This document shows positions 12,105-22,302 of a stretch of 64,000 nt of DNA, piece by piece. Every line of letters begins with the position of its first letter. Position 1 is the first letter of the stretch. The notes under the pieces were generated by a model that saw nothing but the letters and a program-made list of their open reading frames with translations, had not been told where the DNA came from and searched no databases. The stretch is from Diphasiastrum complanatum (taxonomy: Eukaryota > Streptophyta > Lycopodiopsida > Lycopodiales > Lycopodiaceae). The stretch covers positions 16,173,309 through 16,237,308 of the forward strand of contig CM055107.1 in NCBI GenBank assembly GCA_029204225.1, given 5' to 3'. The position numbers and the translations under genes are program-made.

Positions 12105-12606
12105 GCCGTAAACTTGAGTTTTGGGGTCTTTGACATTTGGCATGATGATAGAGGGCTAGTGACATCTCTTTTGATGTTGTAATGTTGTCATGTGACCAAT
12201 CACAAGAGAGAAAGATGCATAAAAAATGGTCCAATCACTGTAGGAGATGACAACTCAATGGACCAATCAAATCTACGGGTGCTATGTAAGAGATCCAATC
12301 ATTTTACTTGGTTTTTTGAAGAGATTTGAGAGCATCTACACTTAGTTTTCTCTCCATCTTCTCTCTCTACTCGAGAGCCTCATGTACATTCTCTCTCTAC
12401 TCAAGAGCAAGCTAATTTCATACTTAGTTTTTTTCTTCAAAAGTGGTCTCTCATAGTGAATGATACATGTTGAATGATTGATGCATGTTTTTTTGTGATC
12501 TTGCCTTAGAATTGTCAATCTAGATTGTGCGAATGAATCTTCTGTAGATCTGTGTGCAATCACACCCACCTTAGAAGATCAACCACATTGAATTGAGAGT
12601 CCTCAC
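12105..12606. other. Non-coding insertion splitting integrase from chromodomain
   Basis: About 500 bp without coding signal lies between the DDWVY region and the HPIFHICRLKL region, which are normally separated by only about 60 codons. It contains CT-rich repeats (CTCTCTCTACTCGAGAGCC and CTCTCTCTACTCAAGAGC, 12361-12410). It could be a solo LTR or other inserted element; no target duplication was found. Confidence 0.45.
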
Positions 12607-12876
12607 ATGTGTGAAAAAATACACATTCAAGACAAGTCAAATGCTCATCCAATTTTTCATATATGTCGGTTAAAATTAAGTTTACATGAAAGTGATGTAG
12701 TTGGATCTGATGTGAATCTTACCCATTTGGAGGATTTATCACTTCGTGTACCTTTGGAACCTGAAAGAGTACTCAAAACTAGAGATAAACAATTGAGAAA
12801 TCATTCTATTTATGAGTGCTTGATCAGGTGGAAGGAATTGAGGATGATGATTCATGGAAAAGAGTTGAAAGGATAA
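12607..12876 (+). pseudogene. Gypsy integrase C-terminus with chromodomain
   Basis: HPIFHICRLKLSLHE matches the HPVFHVSxLK motif at the end of gypsy integrase. PERVLKTRDKQLRN and YECLIRWKEL follow, the start of a chromodomain of the type carried by plant chromoviruses to direct insertion into marked chromatin. The frame stops at 12874-12876. The reading continues the fragment at 11504-12104. Confidence 0.75.
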
Positions 12877-12916
12877 AAAAGAACTCCCCCACTTTCCATT
12901 TATGAGGACAAGTAGT

Positions 12917-12930
12917 TCAAGGGGGGGGAA
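12917..12930 (+). other. Polypurine tract of the chromovirus remnant
   Basis: TCAAGGGGGGGGAA directly after the chromodomain frame, followed 4 nt later by TGTTATGTCC at 12934, a plausible 3' LTR start. It would prime plus-strand DNA synthesis. Confidence 0.6.
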
Positions 12931-12933
12931 GAA

Positions 12934-15900
12934 TGTTATGTCCATGTCTTCCACAAGAGTGATTGGATGCAAGCAAGAACAGTCATCGAGCATTGGAAAT
13001 CCGAGTCCACACGTGTGTGGTACAGCTTGTGGTACGGAATGCAAACAGAGAATGGAAGTAATGTCACTTTGATTGCATTTGGATCATCAAAACTCAATAC
13101 AAATGTGTAGTATACTTGAGATTGCCAATAAGCTCTAAAAAATAAGTGTTTACTATGGAGGATTCACTACATAGAAATGCCTCTTCCCTTCACAAGTTAG
13201 GTGAATTTCCAGCATGTAATAAGAAAGGTGATTGAGGTTTCTTGCCCTAATTTGCATTCTAGCCTCATTCCTAGAGTCATGCCAAGTAGGTGGCTAGTTG
13301 GTCAATTTTCTCCGTAAAACTAAGATTTACGTCCTATAAAGTAGGAATCACTACCAAATTGACTTGAGCCACTTTCTAGAATTGATCTAACCTACACTAG
13401 GATAGGTTTCCCACATGGCTCCATGGCCTCACATGTGTGGGACCCACTTATGTATATGATTTACATTATTTGACATAGCTAGATTTGCCAGCATAGGCAA
13501 TTTTTCACATAATGTTGTTGTGCTTGGTGTTATTGGTTGATTCATTTTGTTATCAGAAGATATTAAAGTATGTTTATGAAAAATAACATTATTTTTAGAT
13601 TATATAAAATGTGATTTAATAGCACATAAGAAATATAGTCATTGCTTACAAACTTGTTTTTTCAATTGAGATTTTTTTATTATTGATTTTTCTTCTGGAT
13701 ACATCATTTTTGTTGTTGATGTAATGGTTATTGGTCCTCTTGTAATTCGCTCTACAAATTGGATTTCTAATTTGTGCTCGTTAATAGGGTCATTTAATTA
13801 TTCGTTGTTGTCAAGGTCTCATGTGTTGCCTTGTTTGAGAGATCTTTATAAGAGTTGTAACACAAACAATTTTGTTTACATGTGCAAAAAAGTGTGCATT
13901 GAACCATGTGTAGCTATTGAGCCATATTGGAATCAAATACTATTCAATTTGGTTAATGTTAATCTAATCTAAAGCTATCTTATTGTTTAGCTAGCCTCTA
14001 AGAAGATCAGCAAAGAACCTCAATGGACTGCTGAATACCAATGATGGAAAAACCCCAAATATACTCATGACATTTATTTTTAGCACTTGAAATAGGTAAC
14101 TTTGAATGATCATATCTATCTCTACACCTCTCCAAATTGAAAATGTTTAGAATGGACATGTTCATATTTTAAATAACTACTCAAAGGCTTACAATCCTGC
14201 ATATTGAACTTATAAAGCAAATCTTGTGCATATTTGCTTTGTGTAACAAAGATCTGTACACTTTCATCATTACCTCAAAGTTGATGGATAGTACTTTTGA
14301 ATCATAAATTGTATGTATGATCATGTACATAGAGATACTTTCTTAGATTTTTGCTAATTAGCAAAATACGATTCTAGAGAACCTATATAGAAAGTATTTT
14401 CTTAGCACACCATATATGAAAATTTTAAATGGTGGTATCCAATAAGATGGTTGGCTTGTCATAAGATGGTTGTCTTGTCATAAAACCAATGGTTGTAGAA
14501 GGTTTTTGAAAGTAGACTTTTGTTGCATGTTTGACATAGCAATCATGGTTGTCATTACCTTAAATCTATGGTGCGTATTTTGAATCAATGAGTATGTATA
14601 TGAAAAACACAAGTGAAAAAGCATTTGCTTAAATTCTTGACAGTCAATAAGATACATAATTTACAAAGCATAGTCAAAATGTGCACTTTACTTTTTATTA
14701 TCGGTCTTTTGTTAAGGTCAAAATGCCCAAAATGGGCAAGCAAGGGCTAGTCTCCTCATGGAAGAAATCCAATGGAGTTTTTTAATTGAAAGACTTTCTT
14801 GATAATAGTTATATATTAAAACCACCCCACATTTAAAAAATAGTGATACAAATTAATCCATAAAGTATGAAGTTTCATGAAAGTCCAAAACTTGGACAAA
14901 GTTTGGGTGACTCACCATATAAAAAATCTCAAAGCATGGCTAAAAATAAAGTGACTACATGTAATGAAGCAAGTTGAATCTTACAAATTTTACTTGAACA
15001 AAGACCACCTTGTTACTTTGAAATCAAACATTTAATAGAGAATCAACATGAGCTATATTGTTCATATGCTCCCAAAAAAATAGCAATAACCATGAAATTA
15101 AAGCTACTAACAAGAGAGATGATTACATACCCAGCATGGAAGTTTTACTGGGTCTAATTCACAAGAGGCATAACTCAAAGTTCACTCAGTTGCAAATGAG
15201 CCAAAAGATTCCAACATTGATGTCCATTGTCTTCTTATAGACAAAGCAAGTCCCTTAACTTGAAAATTTACTATCTTGAAGTCCAATAAGCTATTGTTTA
15301 GGCCTTGTACGGAAGTGGACCAAGGAGGAGAAAAGAAAATCACCTTGGTAGAACCTATGGTTCCACTGGACACCAAGGCAAGAAGGAGAGTAAACAAGAG
15401 CAAAAGTTGGAAGGTCAATCGATGCACAATGTATCATTTTACTTTAAAGATTATTATTTATAGCAGTTGGGGCTATTGTTTATTTCACAATAGGAAAGCA
15501 ATGACTCCTATCTTTAAAATATGAAACATAATGAAACTGTTTCACAATGTTGATGATACTTTACTTTATTTTACTCGAGCTATAACATAAGTTCAATTGA
15601 ACCATTTGAGATTTCATCTTGAGCTTATGAAAAGTCAAAAGGGCATCTCATTAGTAGTTTACACATATTCAAAACTAAAACAAGCAAACTAGTATGACTA
15701 TAAAGCACCTTACTTTGGCTTAGTTGTTGGATGACAAAGAAAGTACTCTTTAATGCTCCAAAAAAGTTACCTACGCTTTTGGATATAAGTTTGAATCACA
15801 TCGATTTCTAAAAAAAGATGCAAAATTGTCATTGCTTTGAGCATAAGTGAAAAATGGATTATTTTTTTTCATGAGATAAATGTCCAATCAACTTTTGAGA

Positions 15901-16347
15901 ATACTACTCTTTGATTTTTTGTGAGCACAAATAACTATATACTCATCGTACATGATAGAGTGCATGAAAGCTGAGATGAGGACAATAAAATTTATAGCTT
16001 TGAATAGAAATAAGATAATGTCCAAATTCGTTACATTCACATTGGCCCTTACTTAGAGTCACCTAACTAAAACAAGTCCTTGTTGTGACATGTATAACAA
16101 CTAAGAATATGTGTAGACATAGATAGTTCTCACAAGAATTCTATTTTTCTAGCATGGTTGTTGTTGTGGATGCATGCGGGTGAACATATTCTCCTCAAGC
16201 CAAAGCTTTTGCTGATAGTTAGGTTTTGTCAAGATGATATTCTTGATTGTAATGACTTTGTGCAATTTTTTATTGATTTAATATTTGTATTATTGTTGTA
16301 ATATTGTGGCAATACTGTTCAATTGTGTTTAGATTTGTTAGGTTCAA
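12934..16347. other. Probable 3' LTR start, then gene-free sequence
   Basis: The first few hundred bases are probably the 3' LTR of the chromovirus remnant, but no partner copy exists to set its end. The rest shows no recognisable gene. A two-unit 19-bp tandem repeat (ATAAGATGGTTG(G/T)CTTGTC) lies near 14442-14480. Open frames such as 13724-13972 and 15276-15524 carry no recognisable motif. Confidence 0.45.
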
Positions 16348-16396
16348 ACACACGTGCGCACGCGCGCGCACGCACACGCACATGCACACGTGCGCG

Positions 16397-16456
<60 letters not shown>
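16348..16456. repeat. Alternating purine-pyrimidine tract ending in (CA)25
   Basis: Every base from 16348 to 16456 alternates purine and pyrimidine. The left half mixes CG, CA and TG steps (for example GTGCGCGCGCGCGCG near 16390); the right half is (CA)25 at 16405-16454. Open frames across it are artefacts. Confidence 0.95.
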
Positions 16457-17104
16457 GCTCATGAGTTGGAAAAGATTTCCCTCAAGAATCCAACCACAAA
16501 TGACTAGACATTTCACCTATAATGTTGGTTTTTTCATTGTTTCAAAGTTACTATTGACATTAGTAATTTGTCTTGGAATTTATTTTATCTAGTATTGCCT
16601 TGTCCTATAGTACACACATAGGTTTAAACTATTGGAGTTAAGCTTCACTCCAACACACCCGAATTTGAGTCATTCAAGTTTGACTCACTCGAATTCGATT
16701 CTTGAGCACCAGTATACCATGTAAATGTGTACTCCCTCTCTCTACAACAACATTGCAGCCTTAGTCTCTAAAGTTGAACGTTTGTGCAATCAATCAACTG
16801 AAGCAGAAGCAAGATCAACATCGAATTCTTCGACATCCTTCGAGTTCGAGTTCCACGTCATCCACATCCTATCAACTTGCTCTGACTTGTCAACTATTTT
16901 AAGCTTAACAATAGAACTTTTATCCAACTTTAGAATGATCTCCATCCTAAGTATAGACTCCTTTCCAAGGTTCTAAAGTAGCTTCCATAATTGATATAGA
17001 GAATAGTGTCCACTTGGGATGCTTCACTATTTCTTACATCAATTTTACATGTCAAGATGTAAATTAAACATGAAGAATCAAATAGAATGTAAATGAGATG
17101 ATTC

Positions 17105-18365
17105 CTCCATGCTCTAAGAAAATTCATATGAAGTCCTATTCTTCCTCTCGACCACTCCATTTTGTTGTGGGGTCCTTGGTGTTATATACTCCCTCTCGAT
17201 CCCATGCTCATCACAAAAAGCCTTGAACTTGGTAGATATGTACTCTCCACCATTGTCACTCCTTAAGCACTTGATCCTTGTGGAAAATTAATTCTCCCTT
17301 GCATTCTTGAACTTAACAAAGACATCATACACTTCATCTTTGCTCTTTAGCAGATAGATCCAACAAAATCTACTAAAATCATCAATGAAAGTTACGTACA
17401 TCTTAGCTCCACTATTGCTAACTATAGTAATTCCATGAACATCCGAATGTACAACTTGAAAAGGCTTTATAGATCTAGATGTAGATCTTGTATAAGGTAG
17501 TCTATGTGACTTTGACAAAGCACAAGACTCACAAACATGATTGATACTTTTTAAGAAACTTGGAAGACCAATCACAACTTGCTTCCTAGCCGTTACCTCC
17601 AATGATTTGAAGTTCAGGTGTCCCATCCTTTTATGCCAAACCTTTTGAATAGGTTTTTCCTCTCTTGCAACACATCCAACTTGGTTAGCAATAACACAAG
17701 CATCTAGTTTGAACAACTTCCCTTTCCTTTTGCCTTTTGCAATCAAGATATCCTTCCTTTTGATCATACAAGCATCTCCATCAAACTCAACTTTGAGGCC
17801 TTTACTTAGCAATTGACTCACACTATGTAAATTCTTGGTAATAGATGGAATAAACAAGACATCCTCCAAATGAACATTCCTATTTGTAGAGAGAGAAAAA
17901 AAAATTGTGCCAATTCCTTTGATTGCGCATTCACCATCATTAGCCATGTAGATCACCCTCTTGTCATCTCCATATGCTAACAAAGAAGTGAAGTACTCTT
18001 TGTGAAAAAACATGTGTGAACTTGCTCCACTATCAATCCACCAAGGATCTAGCAAGCATACATGAAGACATCACAAGAGCATCATCATTTGCATCTTGAA
18101 CATACAAACCATCCTCATCAACAATAAGATTACCTTGCTTGTCTCCTTGATCTCTCTTCTTCTTGTAGCACTCACCTGCAAAGTGTCTTTTGATGCCACA
18201 ATAGAAGAACTTGAGCTTTGATCTATCTTTCTTTTTGCCACTTGAAGATGCATTTACTTGATCTTGCCCTTTAGACAACTAACTTTTGGTTTTGCCCTTG
18301 AATTTGCCCTTAATGAACATAGCCTCCTCTCCAACTTGAGATGGTGATGAAGATCCACCTCTTGA
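17105..18365 (-). pseudogene. copia gag-pol fragment, same family as element A
   Basis: Read on the minus strand: basic gag tail (IKGKFKGKTKS), zinc-knuckle remnant FFYCGIKRHFAGEC with first Cys changed to Phe, protease DSGASSHM, GAG-pre-integrase WHKRMGHLNFKSLEV, integrase IDDFSRFCWIY, SDNGGEY and the intact NGVVERKNRT. The main open frame is 17288-18055 (255 codons). It ends in mid-integrase at about 17105 and starts in mid-gag at about 18365, so both ends are truncated and no LTR is present. A small deletion just before the protease motif puts gag and protease in different frames. It keeps the catalytic Glu that element A has lost. Confidence 0.85.
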
Positions 18366-19329
18366 TTACAACAAACCTACAACCACAAAATCTACTAATG
18401 CAGTCCCCCAAAAAAATGGGATGCAAAAATAGGAGATTGTCTGTTGATCACTATAGTTCTATAGCTTATTGCATGCTCTTATTCCTTGTCAATTTGCTTG
18501 AGGGATTTGGACTCACTATGAATGTCATGATGGGAAAAAGCTACTTCTTCCACACTAATGGAAGGGGCTCTTGTAGCCGCTCCTTGAATGTTGGCCTCTT
18601 TAGATATAACCTTGCATCTTGCAATAAAATATGCACAAAAGGATTCATAATGGTCACATAAGTCACATATTTTAAATACATTATGTCAATGTTTGTATCT
18701 TTGCAAATATTTCTAGTGATTGATAGAGGAACACCTACAAAAATAACACTTTATGTATTTGTTTAGGTGGTCGTCTCAATTGTTGTAGATCCATTCATGT
18801 TGGGGGTTCTCTCAGAAATGACTACTTCAATTTTCTTGCATATTCCATGCAATCAATAAACAATGTCATTCTAACATTTTGCTCAGCCCACTATCATGCA
18901 AAGAAATGTGCAAAAGGGCAAAAGAAAATATTGGTGAGGCTTATATTTGTTTGAATGTCTAACACAAGCATCACCAACGAGCTTCTTGACAACACCTCGA
19001 GTAATTCTTATTCATGCAATGCTCCAAACTAGAATGCATACGCACAACAAAGCAAAATAGGTGGTATGATTGTCTGCAAGGCAAGCTCTAGATATCCAAT
19101 CTTTCATGGTTGAATGGTAGGCCACAACTTGAGCACTTTCTCACATTAATAACAAAACTGCTTGTTTTGCATGGAGTGCAAAGCACAATGGCAAAACTCC
19201 AATTCTCTTATTGCCTACGTCAACATCTTTTCTTCTCTTTGCAGCTTTAACTACTACATCATAACAAAATTTGACCAGATTGGTGAATATATGCATATCA
19301 TTTACTAGGATTTTATGACTACTACATAG

Positions 19330-19870
19330 CCCTTCAAAGTGCTAAGTAGCAATTCTAGATATTGCAATCCTATATGAATAACTAGTAGTGCTAGACTACT
19401 AAGTGGTACTTCCAAATTGCTATGTAGCAGTGCTGCTGAGAAAGTGGCAGTGTGCTAGCGTGCTTGGAGATGGTGCCAAAATCAAAGGAACAATGCTAGA
19501 TTGCTAGGTAGTACTGTGAAACTACTATGTTCTAGGTAACAATGTTTGACTTTTAGGATGCATTGTGGTACAAGTCGCAGGTCGACGTTTCAAAGTTACT
19601 TAGAAAGCCTACACTTAACAATTTGGAAGCAATCTAATGTTGCTACTTAGCAACATTAGACTACTAAGTGAAAGTTTCAGATTGCTAAGTAGAAGTGCCA
19701 AATCATTGCATAGTAGTGTTAGCTAGCAAAGTCAAATTGTTGAATAGTATTGAGTGTGCTAAGTAGCATTGAAAGAAAGACATGCAGCAATGCCAAATTT
19801 CTTTTGGATGTTATTTAGTAAACATGATGCTATGTAGGAGCAAATTGCTAACTAGCCTTGATAGTACCAT
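19330..19870. repeat. Degenerate short-period repeat, GCTAAGTAG family
   Basis: The word GCTA(A/T/G)GTAG and variants (GTGCTAAGTAGCA, TTGCTATGTAGCAGTGC, TTGCTAGGTAGTACTG, TTGCTAAGTAGAAGTGCC, GTGCTAAGTAGCATTG) recur about every 20-45 bp for 0.5 kb, separated by (T/C)AAATTG-like spacers. This looks like an old, heavily mutated minisatellite with a period near 20 bp. Confidence 0.6.
19633..19660. repeat. Perfect 12-bp inverted repeat (hairpin)
   Basis: Arms TCTAATGTTGCT (19633-19644) and AGCAACATTAGA (19649-19660) are exact complements around the loop ACTT, inside the GCTAAGTAG repeat field. Confidence 0.9.
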
Positions 19871-20599
19871 TGTTAAAATTACACGATGTATTGAAATTTA
19901 ATGTCCACGAGCATCCACTCCAAATAGACCCTCATGCAATTCATATCTTGTTTTCTAACAAAGGGATTTCAAGTTGTACATATAAAATGTAATATATAAT
20001 CCATCCATTGACTTGCTAAGGTATCACAAATTTTCAAAAAGTGGTGTTGATGTGAAAGTCAAAATTTGATGAATTAATCATTTGTCAGATTTTAATGTCC
20101 ACGTTAACTGTCCTTAGAAACACTAATGTGACATCTTATACTTTTTTTAAATGTCAAAGTCGAATGGATTTTTATTCGTTAATTTTAAAATATGCACGAA
20201 AATCCAAGTTTGTCCGAGTTTCTCATTTACATTCACTTGTTTGTTTTGCACATTTTTTTGTTTTGTAACAAAGTTACACAACGAATATAGACTAGCAACG
20301 CCATGTGGGCAATGCCAAGTGAGGAGCAAGCTCCTAAGATATCACTACGTAGCGATTAGGATTCGAGTCTTCGCCTTGCCAATCATCAACAACTCTACCC
20401 ATACACCATGTCATGATGGACTGTTTCGCACATTATAAAAAATCAAATTTTGTAGCTAGATGTTACTGGTGAATCCTATCACTGATTTCTCTTTTTTGCT
20501 TTTCTCCTCGATCTTTTTTCTTTTTCTTTTTATTTTTCATTAGTCTTCACAATGTACATTATCATTACGTAAAATTGTTGGTATACAAACTGTGAATGA

Positions 20600-21135
20600 T
20601 TGGGTTGAAGAAATTTCTTGGAGTCACCAACCATTTGACTTGACAAAGTTTGACATACATTAATATTTACACCTGTGGACAATTGTCAAGCTCCTCGCTT
20701 GTTGATAAGTTTGTTTTCTACAATAATCATCAATGATTTAAAATACAAAATTTTTTCCTTTGCTAAAAGCTTAATAAAATATTCACCAACTGGTTATGCA
20801 TAAAATAGTAAATTGATTGTACTTAAAGTAAACTTTCTTACACACACTGATAATGAGTCTCAATATGCTTAGTACATGCCTGGAATACAAGATTTTTTGC
20901 AATCTACATGCATCTTTGAGTACCACAAAACTTGGTGGTGGCTTCACACTGAAATAACAACAATTCTAAAAGAAATCTTCTCAATCGAATAAATTCACAA
21001 ATTGTATTTAACTTCAGCCAAAGATTGCGCATTAGTAGTTGTTTTTGCTAATTCACAATCAACTAGTCCAATCTAGCTCATTTTGCAAGTTGTCCAGTTT
21101 CTTGATGTCATGCCAACTGTGAGAATGCCCCAACC
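20600..21135 (-). pseudogene. copia element D: RNase H (3' half of the nested host)
   Basis: Minus-strand reading gives LAKTTTNAQSLAEVKYN (the ALSTxEAEYxAL region, about 20995-21050), a DCKKSCIPGMY segment matching the CDNxSAIxLAxNP region, degenerate KHIExHYxxV, and a QTxDIFTKALSKGKF-like end near 20750-20790. These are the ordered landmarks of copia RNase H. Many stops are present. The other half of the element lies at 29745-31014, so the 8.6-kb gypsy element has split it. Confidence 0.65.
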
Positions 21136-21140
21136 ACAAT
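21136..21140. other. Target-site duplication, left copy (ACAAT)
   Basis: ACAAT directly abuts the first TG of the left LTR and is repeated exactly at 29740-29744 directly after the CA of the right LTR. A 5-bp duplication is the normal product of gypsy integrase. Confidence 0.92.
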
Positions 21141-21961
21141 TGTTAGCAACTGTGCTAACACAGAGAAAATAAAAAATAAAAATAAAACTCCGTGGCATGT
21201 GTTTTGTAAGCCCACGTATGAGTATCTATCAATAAACTTCAAGCCATGGCATGTGTTTTGTAAGTCCATGAGTAAAAGCTTAAATAATAATAAAATACCT
21301 TAAACTTAGATTTAGAACTTAGACTTAGGAAAATTAAGACTAGAAATATTTTATTTTAAGTTTTTCTAAGTTAAGAAATTTGAAGTTCTAAATCCTAAGT
21401 CAGAAGTTCTTGAAAAGCTAGAAACAGATTAGTCCCATAAGTTAGTAGACACTTATGGAAGACCCTCCTTGCCATAGAAGGAGAGGTATTTGCATTGTAA
21501 CCAACACTATTGAGATTAAGCTATCTTGCTCTCTATTGGGAGAATTATCATTCTATGTCATTTGTGTTCCCTTTGGAAAGGTGCATAGCTTGAGGGAAGG
21601 TGCTCGGGCCTCCTCTTGCCTCTTTTTCATCGGTTTATTGTGGCATGTTCTTTATTGCTTATTTTGCTTAATATTAGCCACAATATTATCTTATTACCCT
21701 TTGGGTGTTAAGTAGAATTTAGATTAAACACCTTGCTAGCTGGGTAGGCCTTAGCAAGGGTTTGTATTTTGTCACCTTAGATAGTTTCATTTCCATTTTG
21801 AGCACTAGTTGGGTAAGCCTCAGTGCTTCCGTCATTACATCTTAGTTTCGCTTTTCTGTTTAGACCTTGGTAGAAATTTAAAAAGTGGACGAATCTCTAC
21901 ATCCCTATACTACACCTGTAAGTAGATTTAGCCACCGCACACACTAGAAATACTTCCAACA
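21141..21961 (+). repeat. 5' LTR, 821 bp
   Basis: Starts TGTTAGCAACTG and ends ACTTCCAACA. Matches 28919-29739 along its whole length. Near the right end it has two stem-loops in tandem: CCTTGCTA/TAGCAAGG (21731-21738, 21752-21759) and AGCACT/AGTGCT (21801-21806, 21822-21827), each around a GGGTA(A/G)GCCT loop. No clear TATA box was found. Confidence 0.95.
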
Positions 21962-21962
21962 T

Positions 21963-21975
21963 TGGCATCGTTGCC
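21963..21975 (+). other. Primer-binding site, tRNA-Asp type
   Basis: TGGCATCGTTGCC starts 1 nt after the LTR. It matches the plant tRNA-Asp 3' end complement TGGCGCCGTTGCC at 11 of 13 positions. tRNA-Asp priming is typical of Athila-like gypsy elements. Confidence 0.8.
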
Positions 21976-22302
21976 ACTTTTTAAGTATTTTTCTACCTAG
22001 CTTCTTCTCCTTTTTCTTTTGTTTTTTGCTTCCGTGTTGTATGTTTGCTTGTGTGCTTATCTCTATCTACCAACAAACAGCACACGTCGTCTCTCCAGGT
22101 CCTACACGAGCTGCGGAGCAACTTCTCAAACCGGGGGGAAGCAACAAAAAAGTCAACTTGGGCATTTTCTTCAAAAGAAGTGACCCAAGTGACCTTTTTC
22201 ACAACCAAAAAGGTATATCAGAATTCACCAGTCTGTCTGCAGCCCTAACAGACCCTGATCTTTCATTTTATCACCTCCACAAATTCTGACCACAGTCAGA
22301 TT

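Larger units (their letters stand above)
18366..20599. other. Gene-free stretch, probably including the 3' end of copia element D
   Basis: No gene recognised. The part between about 20450 and 20599 should contain the 3' untranslated end or LTR of the minus-strand copia element whose RNase H lies just to the right, but its boundary is not visible. Confidence 0.4.

Noticed and set aside
13724-13972. 82-codon Cys-containing open frame
   Set aside because: No motif, no context; length is expected by chance.
16270-16592. Cys-Val and His-Thr repeat open frames
   Set aside because: Artefacts of the alternating purine-pyrimidine tract.
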